A stretch of DNA of 64,000 bases from Sebastes aleutianus (GCA_916700875.1 CAKAKS010000060.1:33058804-33122803); one strand, 5' to 3'; shown: positions 25,666 through 36,636, counted from the first letter of the stretch. Numbers and translations are program-made. Notes: generated by a model from the letters alone, not told the origin.

Positions 25666-27385
25666 TATAAGTATAATGTAAAGTTGTCATTGCTCAGTAA
25701 TGCGCTGCAGACATACAGTACGTCCCAAAGCAGCTTGCACCATCATACTACAATAACAGAACTCATGACAATAAAAGCAGACATTATGTTCACTGTGCAT
25801 GCATTACCTCTAACTCTGCATGTTCATTTTCATATCACATTTAAATGAAGTGAAGCCACGAGCTACCTGGAAGGAAGGAAAAACACCATGTTGTGCTTTG
25901 GAAAGCAGTCAGCAGCACTGCACCAACTGTTGTCCTTTAACTTTATGAAGTATTTAAGGCAAAGCTAAAAAATGCCATACAGCATAATCCTGAGTTGAAG
26001 TGAGGTGGCTTCTTGTGTAGATAAGTTTCTTGCGAAACCTCCGCGTCATTCCTGGCTGTACAAGGCGATGAGAGACGTGGCGATGAGAGACGTGGCGACC
26101 CAAGCGCAGAGAGGCAGGCTCAAACAGGGACTCCTGTGAAAGCTTTATGCGTGTCTAGTGGCCCAGGTGATCGGGGTAACAAACAGAACCACGTGGCAGC
26201 AGCAGTAGTACACATCTTTCTGGGATTAGTAATGCTTTCAAAGTTGGCCTAGGGGAGGAAAAACTTGCAAAACTGGTACTATAACATCTCATGTGGCTAT
26301 TTAAGACGGAAGGTGACGCAGTCAATTGGTTTAGCATTCTTCATAAAGTGCACCCAGGTGATGCTCATCGGAGCGGTCTGAAGACAACAGGCGCCCACAG
26401 CAATAACAGCAGCTGCTGACAAGCCAGAGGCGCAAACACAGAACACAAGTGAAGTCATCCTGTGGCCTTCTGTGACCTCAACAGAGTCACTCTCCTACCA
26501 TCAGTTCTGCACTGGTTTTAAACTCATACTTGCAAACCCTCCGTGTTTTTCCTGGGAGAATTTCCTGGGGTCAAAATTCTCCCGTATTTCTCCTAATTTA
26601 TGGCAAATTTTCAGACTTTTTTTTTTCCCTTTTCATTATCTCAACCTGTTTCTGGCGCTGTGCAGCGTCTATAATCCCGACTGTTTCAGTCGTCTATGCT
26701 CGCGACACAGTGCAGTTTGAGTTCACGTTTGATCTGCGCTCGCCGCTGCCGGTTAAGCACACATCACGGCTGTGCAGCGCCTAAAGTTGGGCTTTGCTAG
26801 CAGAAAGCAGTCGTGGCGTGGCACAAACCATTAGAAATAACGTGTTTCAGAGCGCAGTAGTGCCGTCGTTGCATTGTCTCTTAATAAACCTTTGGTGAGT
26901 GAGAGAAGGAGAGAGAAATGGAGAGTACTAAGAGAAAGAAATACTCAAGCAGGAGCAAAAAGAAAATGAATAAAACCCACGCCAAGTTTTTCTTTCCGGG
27001 GAGTTAAAGGTAAAATTAAAAGTTTAACATAAAAATGCTGTTGCAGTGTACTTATTATTTTGATATTTTCATTCTTTTAAAGTCATCAGAATGCAGGAAA
27101 CAAAGTCTCTGAAACTACATTTGTTGACACCCAGACCAGCACTTTGGTTTTTTACACCAAAATGATTTCCTATTTTCCTCTTAATCCCAACTGTGAGAGA
27201 AAATATGATTTCCTTTTGACGTGCATTCTCCACAATATTCCCTCTCTGTACTACTGAGCATGTGTATCCCATAGACACTCTCAGCTATGTACCAAGTCAT
27301 TATCTTACATAACAACATAATGACTTGCTATGTGGATCATGACATAGCTGTGTTGTTGTGCTAAAGAATGTCGGCTGAAACTTTC
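25666..27385. other. Intergenic stretch with one probable repeat, no gene seen
   Basis: 26525-26640 (CAAACCCTCCGTGTTTTTCC, GGAGAATTT, CTCCCGTATTTCTCC) looks like a dispersed repeat end. A small direct duplication of GCGATGAGAGACGTG lies at 26065-26100. The frames here are short and carry no domain. Confidence 0.4.
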
Positions 27386-27389
27386 TATG

Positions 27390-27716
27390 ACGCCCATGTA
27401 TATAATACATTATAAACATACTAATAATGCATGATAATCTGCTTATAGCACTGTATAACCATAGTTATAAGCACTCTTGCATGGTCATAATGCATTATAA
27501 CAATAATCACAACACATTATTAAGCATTTTTATAATGACTGATAAGGTCAAGTATCATAATACTTCATGATTACTGCTCACTCACTGACATTTATTTTGC
27601 AAGGCTCATAGTGTATTATAATTCCCATAGTTTGAATACATTATATTCTTTTTATAATGCATTATAATCACTGTTATAATGCATTATAATCACTGTTATA
27701 ATGCATTATCAAGTGT
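27390..27716. repeat. Palindrome-rich AT repeat built from TAATGCATTA
   Basis: ATAATGCATTATAATCACTGTT is tandemly repeated with a 21-22 bp period at 27650-27710. Looser copies of TAATGCATTA and related palindromes run back to about 27390. It could be the interior or end of a foldback element. Confidence 0.7.
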
Positions 27717-27949
27717 AGATCACATAATGGAAATTTCATGTGAATCAGATGATGTTTGTCACATCACTCTGACTTCCTGTTGTCACTTACTATGAGTCAA
27801 TATTGCCATGTAGATGTCCTCAGGCCTGGACTGAGCGCATTTCTTGAGCCTGGAAATGGTAAAAAAAACCAACCTAAAAGTCATTTAAGTTGGGTAAATG
27901 ACGGTATACCTCCAACTGACTTTACGTCTCAACATGTTACATATGTCTA

Positions 27950-28090
27950 CCAAATTTCATACATCTAGGTGAAACTTGTTGCAGGGGATACTCAATAGGG
28001 GGCGCTATCAAACTAATTTGCCACACCCGAGCATGAAAGCTTTCCGATAGGGCCTCGCCGACCTTGGGTCAGTGCTCGGGCCCTAATAAT
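27950..28090. repeat. Interspersed repeat end with TCGGGCCCTAATAATTG
   Basis: GGGGGCGCTATCAAACTAATTTG, GATAGGGCCTCGCCGACC and CAGTGCTCGGGCCCTAATAA resemble the 3' end of a common fish repeat. Single copy here. Class unknown. Confidence 0.45.
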
Positions 28091-29248
28091 TGCAAATACA
28101 TGCAAATATTTTGGATATTTGTTGGTTGTACTGACTCATGATTGTATTTCAATAAAATTATAAAACAAAAACAGATTTATAAAAAAGAAAATAAAGACAG
28201 GTTTTCTTGATAAAGTGCAGTACCGCCATATCATCTTGGTTTAACAAACAGGCATTCATTTTATATAATTCGTGTTTTCCTTTTTTTCATTCTTATATTT
28301 TATATTAATCTGATGATATAAAATATAATAATATAATAAACTGCACTTGAAACCAGTACTATTACCTCTGCCCACTGGCGTAAATCTGTCTTGAATCTAC
28401 TTTTTGCAGTATAGAAAGGGAGAGCTACTGTTGTCTCTCTGCAACAGGAGCCAGAACATGGCTGCTGCCTGATTTAACCTTTAGCTGCCCCCCAAAGCAT
28501 GACATATGTAAAACAATATAGTCTGTGTTCAAATCCAGATCATACAGTGGAACCAGATGTGAGTATTAAAGCTACTGAGCTGAGCCACTGCTTCAGTTCC
28601 ACATTAGTATGATGAATACAATCTGCATTACAGGACTGTTTTCCATCTTCTCTCTCCCACTAGTGTTGGTAAAGTCCATGTGGGGGATGAAGCCCACTGC
28701 AGATGAACCTACAATAAGAGTCGTGGTAAACCTGTAATATATACTAAGGCGGCAACTGACTCACCATGAGAAACACACTGACTATTCAGTATTACAGTGT
28801 CAAAAATACGTTCCAGTTTCTAACAAAGAAAAGGCCAGTCTTCACAGCTGTCATATTCATACGACGGTCCATGTCAGAACTCAAAGGGGCCGTGCGGTGG
28901 TGGATTTAAAAGCTGGGTAACTGATAAAAGAAGAAAGCAGCATGGTGAGGAGCAGCCTGGAACAATGACCGAGGCAGGCAGGCAGCTGACCCGTGAACGT
29001 GGCCGCCACACCGGGGCCTAAAGGTTTTTTTTAGGAGCTGTAGTTATTAGTGTGACTACATATAAAAAGTCACGTAGGGATTAAGCTGCATTCCAGTGTG
29101 TTTGATTCTAAACCCACTGCAAAAAGTAAACTAAGAAAAGCTTGCTTCTTTTTACACCGTTTCCTTGCAATACGATTCATATTTCTTTTCCTAAATACAA
29201 ATGGAATCAGCTTGTTTGCTTACTTATTCCTAGTGAGATGAGAAGAGT
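28091..29248. other. Intergenic stretch, no gene seen
   Basis: AT-rich, with AATATAATA runs at 28300-28345. No supported exon or named repeat. Confidence 0.5.
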
Positions 29249-29249
29249 A

Positions 29250-29397
29250 TTAAAGGTCCCATATCGTGCTCATTTTCAGGTTCATACTTGTATACTTGTA
29301 AATGTGTTTTTTTAATATTAAAGCACGTAAACATCTTCTAGTGGAAACCAAAAATACAAGTATGAACCTGAAAATGAGCACGATATGTCCCCTTTAA
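29250..29397. mobile_element. Family G short hairpin MITE
   Basis: TTAAAGGTCCCATATCGTGC, CTCATTTTCAGGTTCATACTTG and the reverse complement of 29352-29397 pair over about 45 bp. The central part is a miniature of the family G right end. It shares the TTTAAA at 29393-29398 with the next element. Confidence 0.9.
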
Positions 29398-29898
29398 AGG
29401 TCCCATATTGTAAACAGTGAGATTTTCATGTCTTTTATATTATAAAGCAGGTTTAAGTGTTATATAAATACTGTGAAAGTATCAAAACTCAATCCATGTA
29501 GAAACACACAAAGCCCGCATTCAGAAACTGTGCGTTTGAAACAAGCCGTTAGGATTTCTGTCCATTTGTTATGTCACAAATATACAATATTTAGACCATT
29601 ACACGGTTTTAAACATAAACATTCTAAATGTGTCCTAGTTTATTTCCTGTTGCAGTGTATGTGAATAACATCAGCTGACAGGAAGTAAACATGGACCCAA
29701 ACTGTTGCCTAGCAACGCAATTCCGTTTAAACGCACTAAAACGGGGCATTTCAGACAGAGGGTGAATACAGGTATATTCAAGCAGACAGTATGAGGAAAA
29801 TAAATGGTTTTCTTTACATTGCAGCATGTAAACATGTTCTAGTAGAAACACAAAATACAAGTATGAACCTGAAAATGAGCACGATATGGGACCTTTAA
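29394..29898. mobile_element. Family G MITE, full-length copy
   Basis: It starts TTAAAGGTCCCATATTG and ends CGATATGGGACCTTTAA, so about 15 bp of terminal inverted repeat. It is about 505 bp long and colinear throughout with the copy at 31230-31747. The termini abut TTAA/TTTAAA, compatible with a TTAA- or TWA-type target. No coding capacity. Superfamily not decided. Confidence 0.9.
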
Positions 29899-31229
29899 GA
29901 AGAAGTCTGAACCAACAGGTTCCTGTTCCTATACCAATTTAAGGGGGGAAAAAAAGACATTTTACAACGGCTTGACAGTTGCAATGGTGAGATTGTTTTT
30001 ATTCTCATAAAGCAATCAATGTAGTGTATATATAAGATTTTTTTCTATAAATATAAAGGTTCTCTTCATAGCAAATGCAAAGGAAATTACTTCAAAGCTG
30101 CGACTATTGTAGAGCTGTCAACACAATAAAAGGATTATTATGAACCGGAAGCACCATGTGGAAGAGCGTTTTGACAAGAACACAAGTCCTGATGTGTGTG
30201 TGTATGTGTGTGTGTGTGCGTGTGTGCGTGTGTGTGTGTGAGCCGAGCTGCACTGACAGCAGCCGCTCTGCATTTCAACACAAGGCTTCCTTTCTCCTGC
30301 AGTGGAAGACATGCAAGCTTGCTGGCTGCTCTTCAATCCCACGGTGCAGACACGCAGCTATGTTCAACCAGGATCAAATTACTCTGCAGGGATCAACCCA
30401 AGTCTCCTCTCAACAATAACTGACACATTCAACCTCTGGGGTTAAAAAAACAAAAAAAACAATAACATGTGCCGGTACAAATTAATCAAAAATATGCTTT
30501 GTTACAAACATTTTAGGATATGTGCATGATAAAACAGCCTCCCTCCCACTATCAACTGGAACCATATTCACAGTGCCGTGTGGACGTTTGGACACCCTTT
30601 TCAACAAAGTTTGCTTCTAATGAAGTTACTATAATATGTGGTTTCCAAACATATGTATGCAAACTTACATCCCTTGTGTCATCAGGGACATGCGGTTGAA
30701 TTTACTGTTCAGTATCTGAGAACATCATCACCTCAACTCCTAAGTGCCTCTTGTGAACTCTCAGATAAAGAAAGCTAGTAGGATCATTTAGTTCTTTAGA
30801 AAACTACCACGACCCCCCTAAGCTCTCCGTAAGCCTCACATTCCACAACATGCTCCTGTTTTCTAAAACGGAAACCCCACGCTGCTACACCCTAAAATAA
30901 TGCAGTAAAGTCCTCCTGAAATGAGTTCTTATCTTTTACTGGCAATAACGTGAATCATGTTTAACAACCTCAACGTAAGATCTGAGCAGCAAGAGATGTG
31001 AAGGTTGGTGCAAATATATCTGATTGACACCATAAATCTGACCCCAACCTGTGTTTTAATTATTAATATGCAGATTATTTTCACAATTGACCAATTATTT
31101 GTTTGTTTTTTTCTTGTCCAATTGGGACGCAGCGATACCGATACCATTAGTGACAATGGGGCTGATCTAATCAATTCAGTTCTATGTTTATACACTAAAT
31201 ACATTATATACTAAAATTTGAATTCCTGT
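29899..31229. other. Intergenic stretch with (GT)n at 30196-30240, no gene seen
   Basis: Contains an imperfect GT/GC microsatellite (30196-30240). The remaining DNA has no supported coding segment. Confidence 0.5.
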
Positions 31230-31747
31230 TTAAAGGTCCCATATTGTAAAAAGTGAGATTTTCAGGTCTTTGACATTATAAAGCAGGTTTAAGTGATATA
31301 TAAATACTGTTAAACTATCAAAAACGCTCAATATACGGAGAAACACACACAGCCCGTATTCAGAAGTTACGCGTTTGAAACAAGCCGTTAGGATCTCTGT
31401 CCCTTTGTGATGTCACAAATATACAATATTTAGACCATCACACGGTTTTAAACGTAAACATTCTAAATGTGTCCCAGTTTATTTCCTGTTGCAATGGATG
31501 TGAATGACATCAGCTGACAGGAAGTAAACATGGACCCAAACTGTTGCATAGCAATGGAATTCCGTTGCGATTCCGTTGAAATGCACTAAAACGGAGCGTT
31601 TCAGACAGAGGGTGAATACAGGTATATTCAGGCAGAAGGTACGAGGAAAATAAATTGTTTTTTTGAACATTATAGCATGTAAACATGTTCTAGTAGAAAC
31701 AAAATACAAGTATGAACCTGAAAATGAGCACGATATGGGACCTTTAA
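31230..31747. mobile_element. Family G MITE, full-length copy
   Basis: TTAAAGGTCCCATATTG at the left and CGATATGGGACCTTTAA at the right, with an interior nearly identical by eye to 29394-29898. It contains a local duplication GGAATTCCGTTGCGATTCCG absent from the other copy. Confidence 0.92.
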
Positions 31748-31985
31748 GTGTTGACCAATTTGTTGTTGCATTAAAAAGGTTTACACTTGAATTGTAATTC
31801 CTGTTAATTTTGAAGCTTTTCTTTTTTGCTAAGTTATGTATTATTTTAATAATACATAACAATTCAGTAAATTCCTATTTATGTATTTTATTTGTTACAT
31901 TTTGCTTTACAAAGTTAAGAAAGCAATGTTTAATTCAAGCCTGATGTTTCCTTATATATACACATAACAGAATGATCCCAGTCAC
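31748..31985. other. Intergenic stretch, no gene seen
   Basis: AT-rich DNA including a short palindrome TATTATTTTAATAATA near 31840. No supported exon. Confidence 0.5.
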
Positions 31986-32114
31986 TTCACCACAGTGAGG
32001 CATACAGCTTATTAATTAAACACCGGTATCAGATCGGTACTCGGTTATCGGCCGATACACAAAGTCCAGGTATCGCTTTCGGGACTGAAAACGTCAGATC
32101 GGTGCATTCCTAGT
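31986..32114. mobile_element. Non-autonomous element end, paired with copy at 52468-52580
   Basis: CACAGTGAGGCATACAGC, TTATTAATTAAACACCGG, ATCAGATCGGTACTCGG and GATCGGTGCATTCCTA occur in the same order in the second copy. It ends in a CGGTGCATYCCTA terminus like other hAT-type ends. Confidence 0.75.
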
Positions 32115-32565
32115 CAGCAAATAGACAAATGTCTGAAATTATTTATCAATCATCAATAAAGCTTTCCTTGCTCTACTCTGATGACACAAAGGGTGTAGTA
32201 GTCTTTCATTTAGTTGGAAGTAATTCATGAAAATAAATCAAATGTTCTTTATTGCTTTGGTAAACTAGAAAAAATATATATTATTATTATTATTACTGGA
32301 TAGCTGAACAAACTGTAAAGTCCAAAGGGTGTCCAAGGATTTTTACATAGCACGTATGCACAAAAACAAAATGTAAATTAAAGAGGTCTTCTGCTTGATT
32401 TGAATGTTTCCCAGCTGAGTAGTTTAACAACTCAGATTCATTTTATTCTAAGTTCACTAAACACAAATACAGTCCATAATATGAATGCTGTTTTGAATCA
32501 CTGTTGGAAAAAGGAACCAGTATTTGTGCATATTTAAGATTCTTGTAGGACATACAGTAGATCCA
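32115..32565. other. Intergenic stretch, no gene seen
   Basis: AT-rich DNA with a short ATT run at 32279-32297 and no supported exon. Confidence 0.5.
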
Positions 32566-33215
32566 ACACAGTCTCACGGCAGTTGATGAAATAATCACAA
32601 AATCAGATCTGATTCGTGAACATAGACACAATCTTTTTTTTGTGATGCTCAGCGCGACTTTCAACAACATCTTTTTTGTGCGTTTTCCAACAAAATTTCC
32701 AGCAACACGTGACGCACACGTGTCAATTTCCGCTCCAGTCTTTTCAAAATAAAACTACTCAGTTAGGTTTAGGAAAAGATGGTGGTTTGGGTTTAAATAA
32801 CTGATTCGTGTACATAGACACAACGCTTTTTTTTCATAACACTCAGCACGACTTTCAACAACGTATTCAACATGGGACACATGTCAATTCTCGCTTCAGC
32901 CTTTTCAAAATAAAACTCGACTTGATTAGGCTTAGCCGACAAACTACTTAGGTTTAGGAAAAGATTGCGGTTTGGGTTTATATAACTCAGGAAGTGCCGT
33001 AACTTAAGTTCAGAAGTTACGCGACAAATAAATCAACTTTGACCTCTGGCTTCACACGGGGACACCAACAGCGGGTGAAAGTCCTGTGTTTTTTGCCGTT
33101 CTTTACACTTCCTGGTTCACAATTACGTGGATTACATACGAACTGATCTCGTGCTGACCATCACGGGAAAAAAAAGTGAAATTCATGTCTACGTACGCGA
33201 ATCATTGTAACACCA
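32566..33215. mobile_element. Second copy of the 14438-15535 transposon family
   Basis: CACAGTCTCACGGCAGTTG, CGACTTTCAACAAC, GTTAGGTTTAGGAAAAGAT and ATTACGTGGATTACATACG follow the order of the longer copy. The segment CGACTTTCAACAAC...AAAACTAC is duplicated inside this copy (32650-32760 and 32840-32950). Confidence 0.75.
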
Positions 33216-33880
33216 TAACATGATGTGTTTTCCTTCCTAACAGGGTCTTGGGAACTTGATAATTTGGTAAAAGTTGTAAAATTGTTGTGTCATATATCGC
33301 AGGGAATCGATCTACACTTACAGCTGCAGCAATAACATGAACAATATGAAGCAGACATGATGGTCACTGTGCAGAATTACCCAGTTTTAAAGTGTCTGTG
33401 AGATGATTTGTAGCTGAATAAAAGGAAAACTGTTTCCAGGAAGGTGAAAAACACACATCATATTATTACCTTGAGAGGAGGTAATACTGTCAAATACAGA
33501 ACTGAAACATGCACAAACACTGGTATGGTCCTTCAGCCTGGCATAATTATGTGTGTGCTTTATTTGGAAAGGAATGATCTGACTGTCAGGGCCGGAGCTA
33601 CAGACCACAAGCATCTGTCACAATGACTCACATTCACAACCTGAGCACTGTCTCTTTCTCCCAGGCCGCTGACACTTCCCTTCAGACCCAGGCAACTGCT
33701 GCTCAGCTGCACAACAGAAACACAAACTACAGCTGGTTAATCGGGATAAGAGGGAGCCACGAGGAAGCACTTGGGTTTCACGGGACTCTGCTTAGAATAG
33801 ACCCAGCGCCGCTCACAGGAGAGCTCACTGATCAAAGACAACCGACGCTGCTGGATGTGAAGTAAAGTCGGGTCACGGGA
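33216..33880. other. Downstream flank of fzd1, no gene seen
   Basis: No second gene is supported. On the minus strand a canonical AATAAA occurs at 33559-33564, about 600 nt after the fzd1 stop. It is a candidate polyadenylation signal for the receptor mRNA. Confidence 0.35.
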
Positions 33881-34165
33881 CCTCGGGGGGTTGCTGATGG
33901 TCAGCTGGCTCTTTGTGATGATTAAAGTACAATTCCATTATGTCCAAAGTACGAAAAAATGAGTGTTTTTTTTTTTAAAAAGGATTTTTTTTTTAAATCT
34001 TTAAATACAAATATATACTTACAAAAATCTCACAAATGTCATATGTACATTAAAAAAGTATCTTCCGTCAGTCCGAGAAAAATCAAAAGAAAATGCTGAA
34101 AAGTGGATTATCATTCAGTTTGTCACTAAGGAGTCTGTGTGTTGGGGGGACGGGGTTAAACCACG
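33881..34165 (-). other. Probable proximal 3' UTR of fzd1
   Basis: AT-rich DNA directly after the stop codon on the coding strand, with poly(A/T) runs at 33967-33993. The composition changes sharply from the GC-rich coding region. The true mRNA end is not shown by the sequence. Confidence 0.45.
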
Positions 34166-35836
34166 TTAGACCGTGGTCTCACCCTGTTTACTGTTAGCCA
34201 GTCTCGTGTAAAACCTCCTCCACGAGTTCAGGGTCTTCCCAGACCAGATCCAGAAACCGGAGGTGATGCCCACGATGAGCGTCATGAGGTACTTTATCAT
34301 GAAGACGGTGAAGTCGGGACTCATGTTGGGGTGGTTCTGGACGGGACACGGCACGGCGTACGTCTTGCACGTCTGGCCGATCCACGTCCGCTCCCACTGC
34401 TCCCGGAAGGCCTGCTCGTAGAAGTAGCAGGCGATGACGATGGTGGCCGGCACGGTGTACAGCACGCTGAAGATCCCGATCCGCACCATCAGCTTCTCCA
34501 GCTTCTCCGTCTTGGTGCCATCGTGCTTCATGATGGTTCGGATGCGAAACAGCGACACGAAGCCCGCCAGCAGGAAGGACGTCCCGATGAACAGGTAGAC
34601 GAACAGCGGCGCCAGCACAAAGCCACGCAGGGCGTCCACGCTGTTGACGCCGACGAAGCAAACCCCGCTCAACACGTCTCCGTCCACCTGTCCCACGGCC
34701 AGGATGGTAATGGTCTTGATTGCGGGCACGGCCCACGCCGCCAGGTGGAAGTACTGCGAGTTGGCCTCGATGGCCTCGTGGCCCCATTTCATGCCCGCCG
34801 CCAGGAACCAGGTGAGCGCCAGGATGACCCACCAGATGGAGCTCGCCATGCTGAAGAAGTAGAGCATCATGAAGAGGATGGTGCAGCCCTCCTTCTTGGT
34901 GCCCTGCACCACGGTCCGGATGTCGTTGTCGAAGCGGTCGTTGCAGACCACCTTGTCCTCCAGGAGGAACCCGGCGATGTAGGCGACGGACACCATGGTG
35001 TAGCAGCCGGACAGGAAGACGATGGGACGCTCCGGGTAGCTGAAGCGCTTCATGTCCACCAGGTAGGTCAGAACGGTGAACAGCGTGGACGCGCAACAAA
35101 GCACGGACCAGATCCCGATCCAGATCCTGGAGAACCTGAGCTCCTCCTCGCTGAAGTACATCATCCCGTGAGACCTTTTGGGTTCGCACGGCGCTCCGCA
35201 GTTCTCCTGACCCAGGAACCGGTAGTTCAGATAGGGAGGAACCCGGAGCGACGACGGGCACCGGAACTGACCGCTCACGGTATCCGGAACCGCTCGCTCG
35301 GTGGTGTACCCGCCCGGTCCCGATGCTGGTTCCGGCTCAGTTCTATCAGACATGTTCTGGCCCACGCACAGCTCTCCGGCACCGTGCACCGGGAAGGTCT
35401 CGCAGGCCAGCGAGTCCGGCCACTGGAACCCGAACTTGTTCATGAGCGCCTCGCAGCCCTGCCGTGCACGCTCGCACAGAGACCTGCACGGAGGCAGAGC
35501 CTGCTCCAGCACCGTGCACACGGGCGCGTACATGGAGCACAGGAAGAACTTGAGGTCCGGACTGCACTGGACCTTCACCAGCGGGTAGAACTGGTGCACC
35601 TCCAGACCCGCGTCCTCCTGGTTGGTGTGGCCCAGCAGGTTGGGCATGATGGTCTGGTTGTAGGCGATGTCCGTGCACAGCGGGATGGAGATGGGCTGGC
35701 AGAACCCGTGCTCCGGTACCGACACGCCTCCCCGGTCTCCTCCACCTCCACCGTACTGTCCGTTCACCAGGAGCAGACTGGAGACCAGCAGAGTGAGACC
35801 GGACCGGAGGACCATGTCCCTGCTGCAGGAGACCAT
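34166..35836 (-). CDS. fzd1: Frizzled class Wnt receptor, best fit Frizzled-1
   Basis: This is an intact single-exon gene for a 556-residue seven-pass Wnt receptor of the plasma membrane. It signals through Dishevelled to the beta-catenin and planar polarity branches. The signal peptide is residues 8-26. The cysteine-rich Wnt-binding domain spans about 41-160 with all ten cysteines (46, 54, 91, 100, 107, 117, 121, 128, 145, 157) and N-glycosylation sites at N60 and N161. A short Gly/Pro linker and the extracellular hinge (C193, C213, C217) follow. Membrane segments lie near 238-258, 271-291, 318-345, 362-382, 404-428, 450-472 and 508-531. The tail has the Dishevelled-binding motif KTLNSW (534-539) and a PDZ ligand ETTV at the end. 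FZD1, 2 and 7 share this layout. Residues such as FSRIWIGIWSVLCC, AIKTITILAVGQVDGDV and the LNSWRRFYTRL...SKQGETTV tail favour FZD1. FZD2 or FZD7 is less likely. Met1 and Met8 are both plausible starts. The codons are strongly GC-rich at third positions, unlike the flanks. Confidence 0.93.
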   Translation of the reverse strand: MVSCSRDMVLRSGLTLLVSSLLLVNGQYGGGGGDRGGVSVPEHGFCQPISIPLCTDIAYNQTIMPNLLGHTNQEDAGLEVHQFYPLVKVQCSPDLKFFLCSMYAPVCTVLEQALPPCRSLCERARQGCEALMNKFGFQWPDSLACETFPVHGAGELCVGQNMSDRTEPEPASGPGGYTTERAVPDTVSGQFRCPSSLRVPPYLNYRFLGQENCGAPCEPKRSHGMMYFSEEELRFSRIWIGIWSVLCCASTLFTVLTYLVDMKRFSYPERPIVFLSGCYTMVSVAYIAGFLLEDKVVCNDRFDNDIRTVVQGTKKEGCTILFMMLYFFSMASSIWWVILALTWFLAAGMKWGHEAIEANSQYFHLAAWAVPAIKTITILAVGQVDGDVLSGVCFVGVNSVDALRGFVLAPLFVYLFIGTSFLLAGFVSLFRIRTIMKHDGTKTEKLEKLMVRIGIFSVLYTVPATIVIACYFYEQAFREQWERTWIGQTCKTYAVPCPVQNHPNMSPDFTVFMIKYLMTLIVGITSGFWIWSGKTLNSWRRFYTRLANSKQGETTV

Positions 35837-35852
35837 GTCCCCGCTGCAGGAG
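35811..35852 (-). repeat. 21-bp tandem duplication creating two in-frame start codons
   Basis: Two copies of a 21-bp unit (35811-35831 and 35832-35852 on the plus strand) differ at one base. Each carries GGGACATGG or GGACATGG on the coding strand, so Met1 (35836) and Met8 (35815) have the same purine at -3 and G at +4. Starting at Met8 gives a more usual signal peptide beginning MVLRSGL. Confidence 0.9.
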
Positions 35853-35940
35853 GAGACACTTTCTCTCTCTAACTCCCGGTCTCTCAGCTGAGACTTCCTT
35901 GAACGCTCTTTGTTGGCGTCTCTTCTTCCAGCTGGATGTC

Positions 35941-36387
35941 TCAGTCTGTCTCCTCTGTGTCCTCCGTGTCCTCCGTGTCCTCCAGGTCCTCAGCGCGCAG
36001 AGGAGACTTAACCACCAGCTGGATCAAATGTCTCCAGATATTAATCCACAAAAAGAAACAAAGTATCGGGTCGTTTCCTCCTCCAGCTCCGATCTGATCC
36101 GGTCTCCGGTCTAAAGACACTGAGAGTGTTTCAGTCAGACTGCTGCTCAAACCTGTTCTGCTCTCGCTCGCTCTCTCTCTTGCTCTCTCTCTCTGCTCGG
36201 CTCTGCTCGGCTCTGCTCTGCTCGGCTCTGCTCGGCTCTGCTCGGCTCTGCTCGGCTCTGCTCGGCTCTGCTCGGCTCTGCTCGGCTCTGCTCTGCTCGG
36301 CTCTGCTCGGCTCTGCTCGGCTCTGCTCGGCTCTGCTCGGCTCTGCTCGGCTCTGCTCGGCTCTGCTCGGCTCTGCTCGGTTCTCAT
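35941..36387 (-). other. Upstream ORF in presumed fzd1 leader (148 codons)
   Basis: A frame starting at ATG 36387 reads through the pentamer array as repeated SRAEP/EQSRAE units. It then runs out of it and stops 104 nt before the receptor start, in a different frame. If the mRNA begins upstream of 36387, this would be a long uORF. The peptide itself is low-complexity and I do not propose a function for it. Confidence 0.3.
36191..36380. repeat. Pentamer array CTCTG/CTCGG, 38 units
   Basis: 190 bp made only of CTCTG and CTCGG pentamers, mostly alternating as a 10-mer. Two CTCTG-CTCTG doublets (near 36211 and 36287) shift the phase. A shorter CT-rich lead-in (36165-36194) precedes it. Confidence 0.97.
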
Positions 36388-36540
36388 CCCGGAGAGTCAA
36401 GCACGGCACCGTTCAACAGCGCTTCCGGTCAAAACTTTCTAAATAAAATTCCCCAATACTGCATTATACTGAAGAGTATTGAAGTAGCTTATGTTAAAAA
36501 GACAGTTATATATAAATAGCCTATGTTAGAAAACTCAAAG

Positions 36541-36636
<96 letters not shown>

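Larger units (their letters stand above)
35837..36410 (-). promoter_or_regulatory. Probable fzd1 5' leader and core promoter
   Basis: GC-rich DNA immediately upstream of the receptor gene. On the coding strand an ETS-like ACCGGAAG lies at about 36422-36429 and an AT-rich TTTTATTTAG at about 36439-36448, just beyond the repeat array. A transcription start near 36400 would suit both, but no start can be proven from sequence. Confidence 0.35.

Noticed and set aside
34194..35261. 355-codon shifted frame on the minus strand inside fzd1
   Set aside because: Out-of-frame shadow of the receptor. The product is compositionally biased and has no signature.
34331..35872. 513-codon open frame on the plus strand, antisense to fzd1
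   Set aside because: It is explained by the GC-rich third positions of the receptor gene, which remove stops from the opposite strand. The translation is His/Arg/Gln/Glu-rich with no domain.
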